A program made the position numbers and the translations under genes. This document shows, one piece after another, positions 7,820 to 14,693 of a DNA stretch of 15,639 nucleotides. The DNA lies in contig CALCPB010000766.1 in NCBI GenBank assembly GCA_937897665.1, positions 1 through 15,639 of the forward strand, written 5' to 3'. The stretch's first letter is position 1; every line of letters starts with the position of its first letter. The notes under the pieces are model-generated. The model ran no database searches and was not told where the DNA came from. It saw only the letters and a list, made by a program, of their open reading frames with translations. The DNA is from an uncultured Halomicronema sp. Lineage in GTDB: Bacteria; Cyanobacteriota; Cyanobacteriia; Phormidesmidales; Phormidesmidaceae.

Positions 7820-8713
7820 CTAGGACGCAGTCGTGCTGATCAAAAGCCAGATGCCCCCGATCGCCACCAACACCCCTAAAACAGCTCTGCCGGTGACGCG
7901 ATCGCCCAGCGCTACCGCCAGGGGCAACACAAACAACGGACTGGTGGCCAAGAGCGCTTGGGCAATGCCGGCCAGGGTATATTTGAGCGAAATTTGCTGC
8001 AGCCAAATTGCGAGATAGGTGCCCAAAAAGGCCGCCATTATCAAGTATGGCAATAGTTGCCGCGATTTAAGCGGCTGCAGCTGCGCCCCTACCTGACCGT
8101 GCCAGCTAATCAAACCCACCAAAACGAAGCCCCCGGCAGCAATGCGCAGCAGCCCACTCCAGAGCGGATCAACCAGACTGTCGGCCAGGGCACCACGCGA
8201 CATCACCGCGCCACTGGCCTGACCGATCGCCGCCAAGACGCCCCAGACAATGCCCGCCCGCGTCGAACCGGAAGTCGGGTCACCGCCCGGCACCCGTTCC
8301 GCAATCACCCAGGCAACCCCGAACACGGTGAGAAAAATACCGCCCCAGGCGATCGCGCTCAGCTGTTCGCCTAAAAACAGCAATGCTATCAGCGCCGTCA
8401 GCGGGGGCGCGAGGGATTCCATCAGTAAGGCGCGCCGAGCACCTAAACAGTTGATGGCGTTGAAATAGGCCGTATCACCCAACCCAATCCCCACTGCCCC
8501 ACTGAGCAATAGCCAAAAGACTGCAGTCGGCGGCAACTCTGCCTCTAGAGTTGGGCGAAGCAGTAGCGTCAAGAGGATGAAGGCGATCGCGATGCTGCCC
8601 TTGGCCAGATTTAAGACTGGCGGACTAATCGATTTACCCAAGCGCCCAAAAATGACCGTTGACAGTGCCCACAAAAAAGCCGCCGTTAGGGCAGCAATCT
8701 CACCCCCTAGCAT
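7820..8713 (-). CDS. EamA/DMT-family membrane transporter
   Basis: This 297-residue integral membrane protein of the drug/metabolite transporter superfamily is predicted to have ten transmembrane helices. They form two homologous five-helix EamA repeats, residues 1-140 and about 152-293. Each repeat ends with the typical late-helix pattern: ESLAPPLTALIALLFLGEQ at 99-117, and SPLFVLPLAVALGDRVT at 258-274 followed by GVLVAIGGIWLL. The hydrophilic linker at 139-153 joins the halves. Members of the family export amino acids, purines or other metabolites across the inner membrane; nothing in the sequence identifies this substrate. The ATG at 8713 begins directly at the first helix. The 130-residue basic protein ends 51 bases upstream on the same strand, so the two may share a transcript. 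Confidence 0.92.
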   Translation of the reverse strand: MLGGEIAALTAAFLWALSTVIFGRLGKSISPPVLNLAKGSIAIAFILLTLLLRPTLEAELPPTAVFWLLLSGAVGIGLGDTAYFNAINCLGARRALLMESLAPPLTALIALLFLGEQLSAIAWGGIFLTVFGVAWVIAERVPGGDPTSGSTRAGIVWGVLAAIGQASGAVMSRGALADSLVDPLWSGLLRIAAGGFVLVGLISWHGQVGAQLQPLKSRQLLPYLIMAAFLGTYLAIWLQQISLKYTLAGIAQALLATSPLFVLPLAVALGDRVTGRAVLGVLVAIGGIWLLISTTAS

Positions 8714-8764
8714 CGCCGCCCGCTGCCCGCTCTAAGGTGTTGACCCGGCTTTTGCTGAGTGACT

Positions 8765-9157
8765 CTAGCGTCGTCCGTAGTAGGAAACTTCAATATCTGC
8801 GTACCAGCCTGGCCCCATATTTTCGTAAAGAAAGACTCGCTCCACCTGATAGTAAACCCCATCGTGAAACAAGCAATCGCCCACTCGTGGGATGATGGGG
8901 TAAGTCGCAAACCACAGAGCATCCTTAACCGGCGCTTTAGGGTTGGTGCTGCGAGCTGCCAGATAAAAGATTTGCACCTTATAAATGCCCGCAACCGCTG
9001 AAGAGGAGGCTGGCGGTAGAGCCGGTAGTGACGAAGACGATTTTTTGCTTCGCTTCGCTCGGGGCTTGCGCTTCGGCTTTTCTGCTAGTTCCGATGAATC
9101 TTTTTCGAAGTCGTCTTCCACGGTGTTCAGGGGGATAAGTGCGATCGCCTGTGGCAA
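8765..9157 (-). CDS. Conserved-looking protein with basic linker, non-ATG start
   Basis: I do not recognise this 130-residue protein. Residues 1-26 are acidic and mixed, and 27-39 form a lysine/arginine-rich stretch (KPKRKPRAKRSKK). Residues 40-55 are Ser/Pro/Ala-rich and probably disordered. From about 57 there is a compact, aromatic-rich domain (GIYKVQIFYLAAR, then GDCLFHDGVYYQVERVFLYE, ending DIEVSYYGRR) that looks folded and beta-rich. There is no transmembrane segment. A TGA immediately precedes TTG at 9157, and no in-frame ATG occurs before the folded domain. Translation must therefore begin at TTG 9157 or GTG 9121, and neither has a strong Shine-Dalgarno site. An ATG at 9161 opens a different frame. 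It is likely cotranscribed with the EamA gene downstream. Confidence 0.68.
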   Translation of the reverse strand: MPQAIALIPLNTVEDDFEKDSSELAEKPKRKPRAKRSKKSSSSLPALPPASSSAVAGIYKVQIFYLAARSTNPKAPVKDALWFATYPIIPRVGDCLFHDGVYYQVERVFLYENMGPGWYADIEVSYYGRR

Positions 9158-9208
9158 TCATAAAAAATCTTTTGAGGTTCGCAACGACTAACAGTCAACT
9201 TCCCAGAC

Positions 9209-9259
9209 AAACGCTACATTTTGTGTACATATGCGAACCGATGTCGCTATGTAGTGTTT
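9209..9259. repeat. 11-base inverted repeat in a divergent intergenic region
   Basis: The arms AAACGCTACAT (9209-9219) and ATGTAGTGTTT (9249-9259) are complementary except for one G-T pair, with a 29-base spacer. It lies about 50 bases upstream of the minus-strand gene starting at 9157, so it could be an operator for a dimeric regulator or a leader hairpin. The function is unknown. Confidence 0.45.
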
Positions 9260-9435
9260 CAGTGCTAATGTCTAGGCAAATGTCCCTGTGCGATGAAAAC
9301 GACGGCTTTATTCACTAGAGGCATTTAACTCAGCTACTCATTTTGATTTATGAGGCGTTGTCGCATCGGGCGCTCGTGGCCAAGTCGCGACAGGTTTCTG
9401 AATCCTTTTTTGTGATCGCGTCGAATTGGTTTAGC

Positions 9436-9482
9436 AGCACAAGTCTTGTGCTCATTTAACTCTGCCTGCTGAGGCAGAGTTA
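9436..9482. repeat. Two adjacent small hairpins
   Basis: The first has arms AGCACAA and TTGTGCT (9436-9452) around a three-base loop. The second has perfect 10-base arms TAACTCTGCC and GGCAGAGTTA (9457-9482) around a six-base loop. They are four bases apart, and no T-run follows on either strand. They lie about 140 bases upstream of the small gene at 9620. They could be leader structures or the end of an unrecognised transcript. Confidence 0.5.
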
Positions 9483-9619
9483 GGGATTCGGCCTTATCTC
9501 ACTTTTTGACCGGGTCTACAGGCCCTTAATCGATGAGAGCAGTCTATGTCGCCAATGGGGTGGCTGTAGGCTTCTCTTTGGTTTTGCTACGTTGCTCACC
9601 TTTACCCCCTTTAACCCTA

Positions 9620-9844
9620 ATGACTTATCAAAATAAACTGCGCCCTTGGTGCATTGTGCAGCAGCTACCTGAGATGAAGCGCGTCATTATTGACCGGTTT
9701 CGTCATTATCAAGATGCCGATGCGCGCGCTAAGTTTTTGGGTGATAAAACTCCGAGCGCTAGCTTTGTTGTCTTGTTTGCGCCTGATGCTCCGGTCGTAG
9801 CCGCCACCCCAGCGGTGCCTGATGCAGTCGCCCCGGCTCACTAA
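9620..9844 (+). CDS. Small conserved-looking hypothetical protein
   Basis: This 74-residue protein has a mixed N-terminal domain (LRPWCIVQQLPEMKRVIIDRF, then HYQDADARAKFLG) that looks folded. It is followed by SFVVLFAPD and an Ala/Pro/Val-rich tail (residues 57-74). The domain resembles short basic proteins with an LRPW-x-IV opening seen in cyanobacteria; this is from memory, not a search. The frame is open to an upstream ATG at 9533, but the intervening 29 residues look non-coding, so ATG 9620 is preferred although it has no clear Shine-Dalgarno site. A 10-bp hairpin lies 16 bases after the stop codon. Confidence 0.6.
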   Translation: MTYQNKLRPWCIVQQLPEMKRVIIDRFRHYQDADARAKFLGDKTPSASFVVLFAPDAPVVAATPAVPDAVAPAH

Positions 9845-9860
9845 TGGATGGCGATGTTAG

Positions 9861-9884
9861 CCCCTGCCAGAGTGCTGGCAGGGG
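9861..9884. terminator. Strong hairpin after the 74-residue gene, possible T-less terminator
   Basis: The arms CCCCTGCCAG and CTGGCAGGGG form a perfect 10-bp GC-rich stem with the loop AGTG, 16 bases after the stop at 9844. Neither strand has a T-run after it. It could be a weak or assisted terminator, or a 3'-end stabiliser, between genes that converge here. Confidence 0.4.
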
Positions 9885-10049
9885 GCAGAGGCTCATGGAA
9901 ACCATCGCAGCCGTCGGCAGTCCGGTTAGGGCAAGTTTGTTGAGCCCCCTTAATTCGGCCTGGCAATGCCAATTCCTGACCTTCGCAGGCGATTAGGGCC
10001 TTGTCCTTCCCAAAGGGTAGCTCCTATCAGTAATTTGGCCGCAGCGACC

Positions 10050-10226
10050 TTACCGGATACGCTGCAAGCTGGTGATGACCCCCGCGCCGATGGTGCACAG
10101 CAGCAGCACCCAAATTACGATTCCTGGCAGAAAGGAAAACAGGGTAAAGCCGCGCAAAATCCAAATCAGTAAGGTCAACGCCAGTAGACCTAAAAATACT
10201 TGAGTCGGAATGGATAGCTGTCTCAT
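10050..10226 (-). CDS. Small two-helix membrane protein, downstream paralogue of a tandem pair
   Basis: This 58-residue protein has two predicted membrane helices: roughly residues 9-25 (TQVFLGLLALTLLIWIL) and 32-51 (SFLPGIVIWVLLLCTIGAGV). They are joined by a short turn starting at ILRG, and the tail is basic (LQRIR). The ATG at 10226 is supported by AAGGA eleven bases upstream, which overlaps the stop codon region of the gene before it. The frame is open to 10304, but that extension lies inside the neighbouring gene. The helix 2 region matches the upstream neighbour residue by residue (ILRG, P, VW, LLL, G, I, R-x-R), so the two look like a tandem duplication. The function is unknown; the partner genes give no clue. 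Confidence 0.68.
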   Translation of the reverse strand: MRQLSIPTQVFLGLLALTLLIWILRGFTLFSFLPGIVIWVLLLCTIGAGVITSLQRIR

Positions 10227-10240
10227 CAGAAGCTGAGTCC

Positions 10241-10435
10241 TTATCGAGCGGAGCGAATGCCGCCTAAAATGCCGACGCCGAGGGATAGCAGCAAGAGCGC
10301 CCACACCACATACTCAGGGATTTGCTTAACCCAGCCAAGGCCGCGCAAGATTAAGAGCGCCGCCCCCAAAACCAACATCACACCGACGATGTTGAGCACA
10401 ATCATGATTGCTAGGGTGTTCGAGTTTCCGCGCAT
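10241..10435 (-). CDS. Small two-helix membrane protein, upstream paralogue of a tandem pair
   Basis: This 64-residue protein has two predicted membrane helices, about residues 8-30 (LAIMIVLNIVGVMLVLGAALLIL, given here as one helix) and 42-59 (YVVWALLLLSLGVGILGG). They are linked by RGLGWVKQIPE, and the C-terminus is basic (GIRSAR). The ATG is at 10435; no clear Shine-Dalgarno site is seen. The next gene starts 14 bases after the stop at 10241, so the pair is almost certainly cotranscribed. The shared pattern from ILRG to the terminal Arg supports a common origin. I do not recognise a named family, and no enzyme motif is present. Confidence 0.68.
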   Translation of the reverse strand: MRGNSNTLAIMIVLNIVGVMLVLGAALLILRGLGWVKQIPEYVVWALLLLSLGVGILGGIRSAR

Positions 10436-10551
10436 AGCACTGCCAACTCACCAAGAAGCGCTCTCATTGTGCCATGTTGCGTCGTTGTCACGGCGCTGAG
10501 TTTGGCCAACCCGACAGTTTCTCAACCTGCACCCTGACAGGTTGCATGAGG

Positions 10552-11028
10552 TCACGCCTGCGGTTTTAACAACAGGGCATAGTGATGAAATTCCGTATTC
10601 CGCTGATAGCCCAGTGATTCATACAGGGCCTGAGCGGCAGTGTTCTCAGCCTGAGTAGCGAGCACCAGTCTAATGGCACCAGTCGACTGGGCAAAGGTAG
10701 CCGCTGCCTGCAGCAGTTGTCGAGCCCAGCCCTGGCGACGCTCGCTAGCCGCGACATACAAATCATTCAAAATCCAAATGCGCTGCAGGCTAACGGACGA
10801 AAAGCTGGGATAAAGCTGCGTAAACCCTACGACCTGCGCCGCCGCGACGGCAGCGAAAATCACCGAATCCTGCTGTTGCAGACGCGCGCGCAGAAAATCA
10901 GCGGCGGCAGCGCGATCGGTCGGCTGACCATAAAACACCCGATAGTCATCAAACAATCGAGCCACGGCGTCTAACTGTTCTAACTGAGCGCGAATGATGG
11001 CCATGAGGGGGGCGCGATAAAGGTGCAT
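10552..11028 (-). CDS. GNAT-family N-acetyltransferase
   Basis: This 158-residue cytoplasmic protein has the GNAT fold, which transfers an acetyl group from acetyl-CoA to an amine. Motif A is visible as LNDLYVAASERRQGWARQLL, with the pyrophosphate-binding loop R97-R98-Q99-G100-W101-A102. Motif B is ENTAAQALYESLGYQ at 128-142, where A131-L135 and Y141 fit the usual acetyl-CoA-binding end. The N-terminal part (LEQLDAVARLFDDYRVFYG) is the acceptor-side region and resembles small-molecule or protein acetyltransferases; the acceptor cannot be told. The ATG at 11028 is given; ATG at 11004 (MAIIRAQ) is an equally good start, as homologues tend to begin there. The TrmH gene ends 40 bases upstream on the same strand, so cotranscription is plausible. 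Confidence 0.88.
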   Translation of the reverse strand: MHLYRAPLMAIIRAQLEQLDAVARLFDDYRVFYGQPTDRAAAADFLRARLQQQDSVIFAAVAAAQVVGFTQLYPSFSSVSLQRIWILNDLYVAASERRQGWARQLLQAAATFAQSTGAIRLVLATQAENTAAQALYESLGYQRNTEFHHYALLLKPQA

Positions 11029-11068
11029 CGGTAAATGGAACAGCGAGGAGTCTCATCAGCCGCATTGG

Positions 11069-11797
11069 CTAATACGCATCGGCTGTCGGCTCACGCGGTT
11101 GAGATAAAAAATAATTTTCTAAGGCTTGACCATGCTGCGCCGACTGTCGGAGCCACTGTAATCGCAGGTCAAGCCGATCGCGATCGCTGAGCTGCCAACT
11201 ATCCCCCTGTTCCCGCAGGCGTCGCGTCAGCGTGTATAGGCAGAGCGCCGCGCTGACCGAGACATTGAGACTCTCGACAAACCCCACCATCGGAATTTTG
11301 AGCTGTCGGCCCGCCATCTGCAACGCCTGATCCGACAGACCGTAGCATTCACTACCAAAGCAAATCGCCAGTTTTTGATCCAGGGGAAGCGATTCTGGGG
11401 TGTATGCATCATCGTGAGGGGTCGTGGCCAGCAGCAGATAGCCCTGCGATCGCAGCTGGTGCAAACAGTGCGCCGTATTGTTTTCATGGGGTTCGCGATG
11501 CTGGTGTAGCGTGATCCACTTTTTGGCTCCAGAGGCGGCTCCTCGGCGCGTCTTAAAGGTGTTGAAATTTTCGACCACATGCACATCTTGCAGGCCCAGG
11601 CTCTCGCAAGTTCGCAGTAGCGCGCTGGCATTGTGGGGGTCGTGAAAGTCTTCAGCCACGACTGTAATTTGGCGCGTGCGGCAAGCCAGCACGGCATCCA
11701 TTTTGGCTCGCCGCTCAGGAGTTACAAATCTTTCCAAATAAGCCATGACGGCTTCTGGTGAGTCTGGGTGCATGGGTTTACCCACAGGCGGCAACAC
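11069..11797 (-). CDS. trmH: tRNA (guanosine-2'-O-)-methyltransferase TrmH, SpoU family
   Basis: This SPOUT-class enzyme is predicted to methylate the 2'-OH of G18 in the tRNA D-loop using S-adenosylmethionine. Over 242 residues it shows the three SpoU motifs: DPHNASALLRTCESLG (N56, catalytic-type R62), ICFGSECYGLS (145-155) and IPMVGFVESLNVSVSAALCLY (from 168), which form the trefoil-knot cofactor site. The C-terminal basic region fits TrmH, and the overall match is closer to TrmH than to the larger 23S rRNA enzyme RlmB. The start at 11797 is GTG. ATG at 11773 or ATG at 11746 (MAYLERFV) are alternatives, and none has a good ribosome-binding site. The GNAT gene follows on the same strand. The 2'-O-methyl activity is secure; the exact nucleotide is inferred from the family. 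Confidence 0.9.
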   Translation of the reverse strand: MLPPVGKPMHPDSPEAVMAYLERFVTPERRAKMDAVLACRTRQITVVAEDFHDPHNASALLRTCESLGLQDVHVVENFNTFKTRRGAASGAKKWITLHQHREPHENNTAHCLHQLRSQGYLLLATTPHDDAYTPESLPLDQKLAICFGSECYGLSDQALQMAGRQLKIPMVGFVESLNVSVSAALCLYTLTRRLREQGDSWQLSDRDRLDLRLQWLRQSAQHGQALENYFLSQPREPTADAY

Positions 11798-12020
11798 GGT
11801 TTCGTCGCCGAGATAGCAGATTAAGCCTGACTATCAGGGCAGTTGGGCGGACCGGTCAGGGGCGCTTGAGGCTGATTTCAGCCCCGCTTCAGAGGTCGCC
11901 AACAGGCGGAGCTTGTGACCAGAGGATAATCGGCTGCGAAGTATGCCCGGAGCCCGATGGCGACGTTTGAGTCGTTAGGTTATCCTATTAGCACTCTACT
12001 TATATAGCTACTGAGTTTTT

Positions 12021-12025
12021 GGAGG
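12021..12025 (+). promoter_or_regulatory. Shine-Dalgarno site for infC that points to an ATC start
   Basis: GGAGG lies eight bases before ATC at 12034, the ideal spacing. The alternative TTG at 12019 overlaps this site and so cannot be served by it. A TATATA element at 12001-12006 could be a -10 box, but no convincing -35 is seen. Confidence 0.6.
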
Positions 12026-12033
12026 CAATCGCT

Positions 12034-12555
12034 ATCGTTAGAAGAAGACTAGACAATCGCCGCGTTCGCCCAGAGCAACCTAACATCAATCGCAATATCA
12101 GAGCCCAACAGGTATTGCTGATCGACCACGAAAATGAAAATCGTGGCGTGACTGACACTCGAGATGCCATCAGCCTGGCGGAGGAAGTTGGTCTTGACTT
12201 GGTGGTGGTTTCTGAAGGCAAAGAGACGCCTGTCGCAAAGATTCTTGACTACGGTAAGCACCAGTATCAGCAGAAAAAGCGGCAGAAACAGAGCGCTAAG
12301 CCGACGATGAAAGAGGTCAAGCTCCGCCCTAATGTCGACGACTCAGACTATGGCATTCGGATTGAGCGCGCCACCGAATGGCTCGACAAGGGCAACCACG
12401 TAAAATTTCAGATCCGGTTGCGGGGTCGTGAACACCAGCATCGCGATCGCGCCCGTGAGCTACTCGAACGCATCGTTCAAGATTTAGACAAAGTTGGCAA
12501 GGTGCAATCCTTCGACACCAAGTCTCTCATCGTGCAGCTGGTGCCTGAATCTTAA
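12034..12555 (+). CDS. infC: Translation initiation factor IF-3, divergent type, probable ATC start
   Basis: IF-3 binds the 30S subunit and proofreads the start codon and initiator tRNA. This 173-residue protein has the N-domain (INRNIRAQQVLLID, then AISLAEEVGLDLVVVS), the signature KILDYGKHQYQQKK and basic linker, and the C-domain (MKEVKLRPNVDDSDYG, then HVKFQIRLRGREHQHRD). It differs from the usual cyanobacterial IF-3 as I remember it: the opening is Arg-rich, PPVCRIMDYGK is replaced by TPVAKILDYGK, and the end is SLIVQLVPES rather than a Met-rich, Lys-terminated tail. It may be a second IF-3 copy. No in-frame ATG precedes the N-domain. The Shine-Dalgarno GGAGG fits ATC 12034, and a rare start codon is the classic basis of infC autoregulation. 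TTG 12019 is the alternative. The gene is divergent from trmH and ends in a strong terminator. Confidence 0.88.
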   Translation: MVRRRLDNRRVRPEQPNINRNIRAQQVLLIDHENENRGVTDTRDAISLAEEVGLDLVVVSEGKETPVAKILDYGKHQYQQKKRQKQSAKPTMKEVKLRPNVDDSDYGIRIERATEWLDKGNHVKFQIRLRGREHQHRDRARELLERIVQDLDKVGKVQSFDTKSLIVQLVPES

Positions 12556-12578
12556 GCAGCTTCGCAACTCCACGCTTT

Positions 12579-12616
12579 AGAGGGATGTCGGCGTGCGCCG
12601 ACATCCCTCTGTTTTT
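12579..12616 (+). terminator. Strong intrinsic terminator after infC
   Basis: The arms AGAGGGATGTCGGC and GCCGACATCCCTCT form a perfect 14-bp stem with the loop GTGC (12579-12610). GTTTTT follows at 12611-12616. It lies 23 bases after the infC stop, so infC is transcribed apart from the gene at 12754. Confidence 0.93.
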
Positions 12617-12753
12617 GGGAAGGAACATCACCAAAAGTTACACTTCTCCCTCGAAACATGAACAAACACTTCGCACCGCTGAAAAGTGCGGGCTAGATGC
12701 AGTAACCTAAACTCAGGTTGAAATCTAAAGCAAACCTTAAGAGAGTAGAGCGC

Positions 12754-12960
12754 ATGAATCCTCATCTGCTACGCCAGCTGTGGGCTTTGATCGAAAGCTC
12801 TCAAAGTCATCGGATCTTGAGCCTAGACGACAGTAGCTTGGTACATTGGCTGACTGACCAAGTCTCTGGCGAACGTTCCCTTGACTCGATCGAGACCGAT
12901 AGTCTCAACTGCTATATCCGCAGTCGCATTCCCCTGATTAGAGATATCGCCCAAAGCTAA
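12754..12960 (+). CDS. Small conserved-looking cyanobacterial protein of unknown function
   Basis: This 68-residue, probably all-helical soluble protein has no signal peptide or membrane segment. The pattern MNPHLLRQLWALIESSQ, then LSLDDSSLVHWLTDQ, RSLDSIETDSLNCYIRSRIPLIRDIA is amphipathic throughout. It resembles short proteins I recall as common in cyanobacteria, but I cannot name a family. ATG 12754 is preferred because a purine-rich stretch (GAGAG) lies about ten bases upstream. The frame is open back to a TTG at 12718 inside the likely leader. It is separated from infC by the strong terminator and from the next gene by almost 600 bases, so it is likely monocistronic. Confidence 0.72.
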   Translation: MNPHLLRQLWALIESSQSHRILSLDDSSLVHWLTDQVSGERSLDSIETDSLNCYIRSRIPLIRDIAQS

Positions 12961-13548
12961 GGGCTGTGATCGTTTGCATTGCCTACGGATGGCTTGTACG
13001 ACCCATTTTTGGCCCCGAGTTAATGAAGTGAATGCGAGCGCAGTCATAGGGGCCTTAAATGAGTCGGTTACGACTTTCGGGCGGAGCATACGGCTTCGCC
13101 TAGGACACGACAGCCCTGTTTACTGATCGCCCCTAGCCCAATATCTAGTTGACTGCTGCCGCCGGTCGGTTGGGGCGTGTTTAGCGGCTCGATACAACTT
13201 GAGCGATTAGCTGCCATAGACCGGCTATCTGCCCGCGATGGAAAAGTTAACCTCCGCGATCGCCCCTCATCCTCAAGATTGCATAATGAGCTGTTGAGAC
13301 CTCATCCCCTGCCGCCGGTGCAGCCCGCTAGCGGCCACGATAATTTTTAGACAGTCTCTAAAATTACCCACATTCACCGCAGGTCACGCACACAAACTTC
13401 AAAACGTGTTCTACGATACAAAAACATTTCGTCATGCATTGGAATGTTAAGCGAGATTAGCCTACTTGCTGACGGCAATAGTGTTGCTTTCATTGAAAGT
13501 AGCCAAGCCAGGCATGTGTTTGTGATGAGTTAGTAAGGTGTGTGAATA
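12961..13548. other. Long spacer upstream of the amino-acid-binding protein gene
   Basis: This is 588 bases. The last 200 bases are AT-rich and should hold the promoter of the gene at 13549. The sequence GTG-N8-TAC at 13406-13419 fits the loose GT-N10-AC core of sites bound by the nitrogen regulator NtcA, but it departs from the best consensus by one base. A TAN3T-type -10 (TAGCCT, 13458-13463) lies too far away for a classic class II site. No ORF or terminator is convincing in the first 380 bases. Confidence 0.4.
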
Positions 13549-14631
13549 ATGAAAAAATGGGGCTTTTTGGGACTGGCACTTGCCCTGACCCTGACCGCAG
13601 CCTGTGGCGGTGCAACGACTGATACTGCCGCTGAGGGTGGTGATGGCGCTGATGGCGCTGAAACCACGGCTGCTGATGGCGGTAGTCGGCTAGATGCAGT
13701 CATTGCCCGCGGGCAACTGGTCTGCGGTGTTGACGGCGGTATTCCTGGATTTAGTTTTGTTGATGAAGGCGGTACTTATTCGGGTCTAGACGTCGATGTT
13801 TGTCGCGCCGTGGCGGCAGCCCTATTCGATGATCCGGATGCCGTTGAGTATCGTCGTCTCGACTCGACCGAGCGATTCACCGCCCTGTCTGGCGGCGAGG
13901 TTGACATGCTCTCTCGCAACACTACTTGGACGGTAAGCCGTGATACTCAAGTGGGTATGGAGTTTGCTCCCACGACCTTCTATGACGGTCAAGGCATGAT
14001 GGTGCGTACTGATGCCGGCATTGCTACCTTAGAAGACTTTGGCGGCAAAGCAGTTTGTGTTGAAACAGGGACCACAACTGAGCTGAACTTGACCGACCAA
14101 ATGCGGAAGCTCGGCGTCGAGTTTGAACCGGTGGTGTTTCAAGATGCCGACGCGGCCTATGCAGCCTATGACGAAGGTCGATGCGAAGGCATGACCTCAG
14201 ACAAGTCACAGCTCATTGCCCGTCGGAGCACTCTGCCTAGCCCCGATGACCATACGCTGTTGGAAGTCACGATGTCTAAAGAGCCCCTAGGGCCGTTGAC
14301 TGTGAACAACGACTCGGCCTGGTTTGACGTGGTGAAATGGGTAACCTACGGCCTCTTCCAAGCTGAAGAGTTCGGCATTACTTCGGCCAACATTGGTGAT
14401 TTTGCCGGTAGTGATGATCCGAATATTGCTCGCTTCCTCGGTGAAGAGGGCACGCTCGGCGACGACATGGGGATTTCGAACGACTTTATGGCTCGGGTTG
14501 TCACCCACGTTGGTAACTATGGCGAAATCTATGAGCGCAATCTGGGACAAGACTCTCAGTTTGGCCTTGAGCGCGGTCAAAATGCGCTCTGGACCGAAGG
14601 CGGCTTGATGTACTCGCCCCCCTTCCGTTAA
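13549..14631 (+). CDS. General L-amino-acid ABC transporter substrate-binding lipoprotein (AapJ/BztA/NatF type)
   Basis: This 360-residue solute-binding protein captures amino acids in the periplasm for an ABC importer. Residues 1-18 are a signal peptide (MKKWGFLGLALALTLTAA) with the probable lipid-modified cysteine at C19, although the -3 residue is Thr rather than Leu. Residues 20-46 are a low-complexity Ala/Gly/Asp/Thr linker. The mature domain matches AapJ/BztA proteins: RLDAVIARGQLVCGVDGGIPGF, GLDVDVCRAVAAALF, then ERFTALSGGEVDMLSRNTTWTVSRD and FYDGQGMMVR; the paired cysteines 60 and 84 region and the later C165/C211 region fit the family. The best-studied cyanobacterial relative, NatF, serves an importer for acidic and neutral polar amino acids. 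No permease or ATPase gene follows within the window. AAGG lies about eleven bases before the ATG. The 3' end is unusually rich in hairpins. Confidence 0.93.
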   Translation: MKKWGFLGLALALTLTAACGGATTDTAAEGGDGADGAETTAADGGSRLDAVIARGQLVCGVDGGIPGFSFVDEGGTYSGLDVDVCRAVAAALFDDPDAVEYRRLDSTERFTALSGGEVDMLSRNTTWTVSRDTQVGMEFAPTTFYDGQGMMVRTDAGIATLEDFGGKAVCVETGTTTELNLTDQMRKLGVEFEPVVFQDADAAYAAYDEGRCEGMTSDKSQLIARRSTLPSPDDHTLLEVTMSKEPLGPLTVNNDSAWFDVVKWVTYGLFQAEEFGITSANIGDFAGSDDPNIARFLGEEGTLGDDMGISNDFMARVVTHVGNYGEIYERNLGQDSQFGLERGQNALWTEGGLMYSPPFR

Positions 14632-14634
14632 TGC

Positions 14635-14689
14635 GTTAGCGGTCGTCCGCTAGCTTCTAAGAGATGCGTCTCTCAGCGTTAAGAACGCT
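14635..14689 (+). repeat. Three small hairpins in the 3' untranslated region of the binding-protein gene
   Basis: Three stem-loops follow the stop codon: GTTAGCGG/CCGCTAGC (14635-14654, one G-T pair), AGAGA/TCTCT (14660-14673) and AGCGTT/AACGCT (14675-14689). They precede the terminator hairpin. Such 3' structures often protect mRNA of abundant binding proteins from 3' exonucleases; that role is inferred here. Confidence 0.55.
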
Positions 14690-14693
14690 ACTT

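Noticed and set aside
11758..11970. 70-codon plus-strand ORF between trmH and infC
   Set aside because: It overlaps the start of trmH antisense, and the rest is low-information spacer with no start signal.
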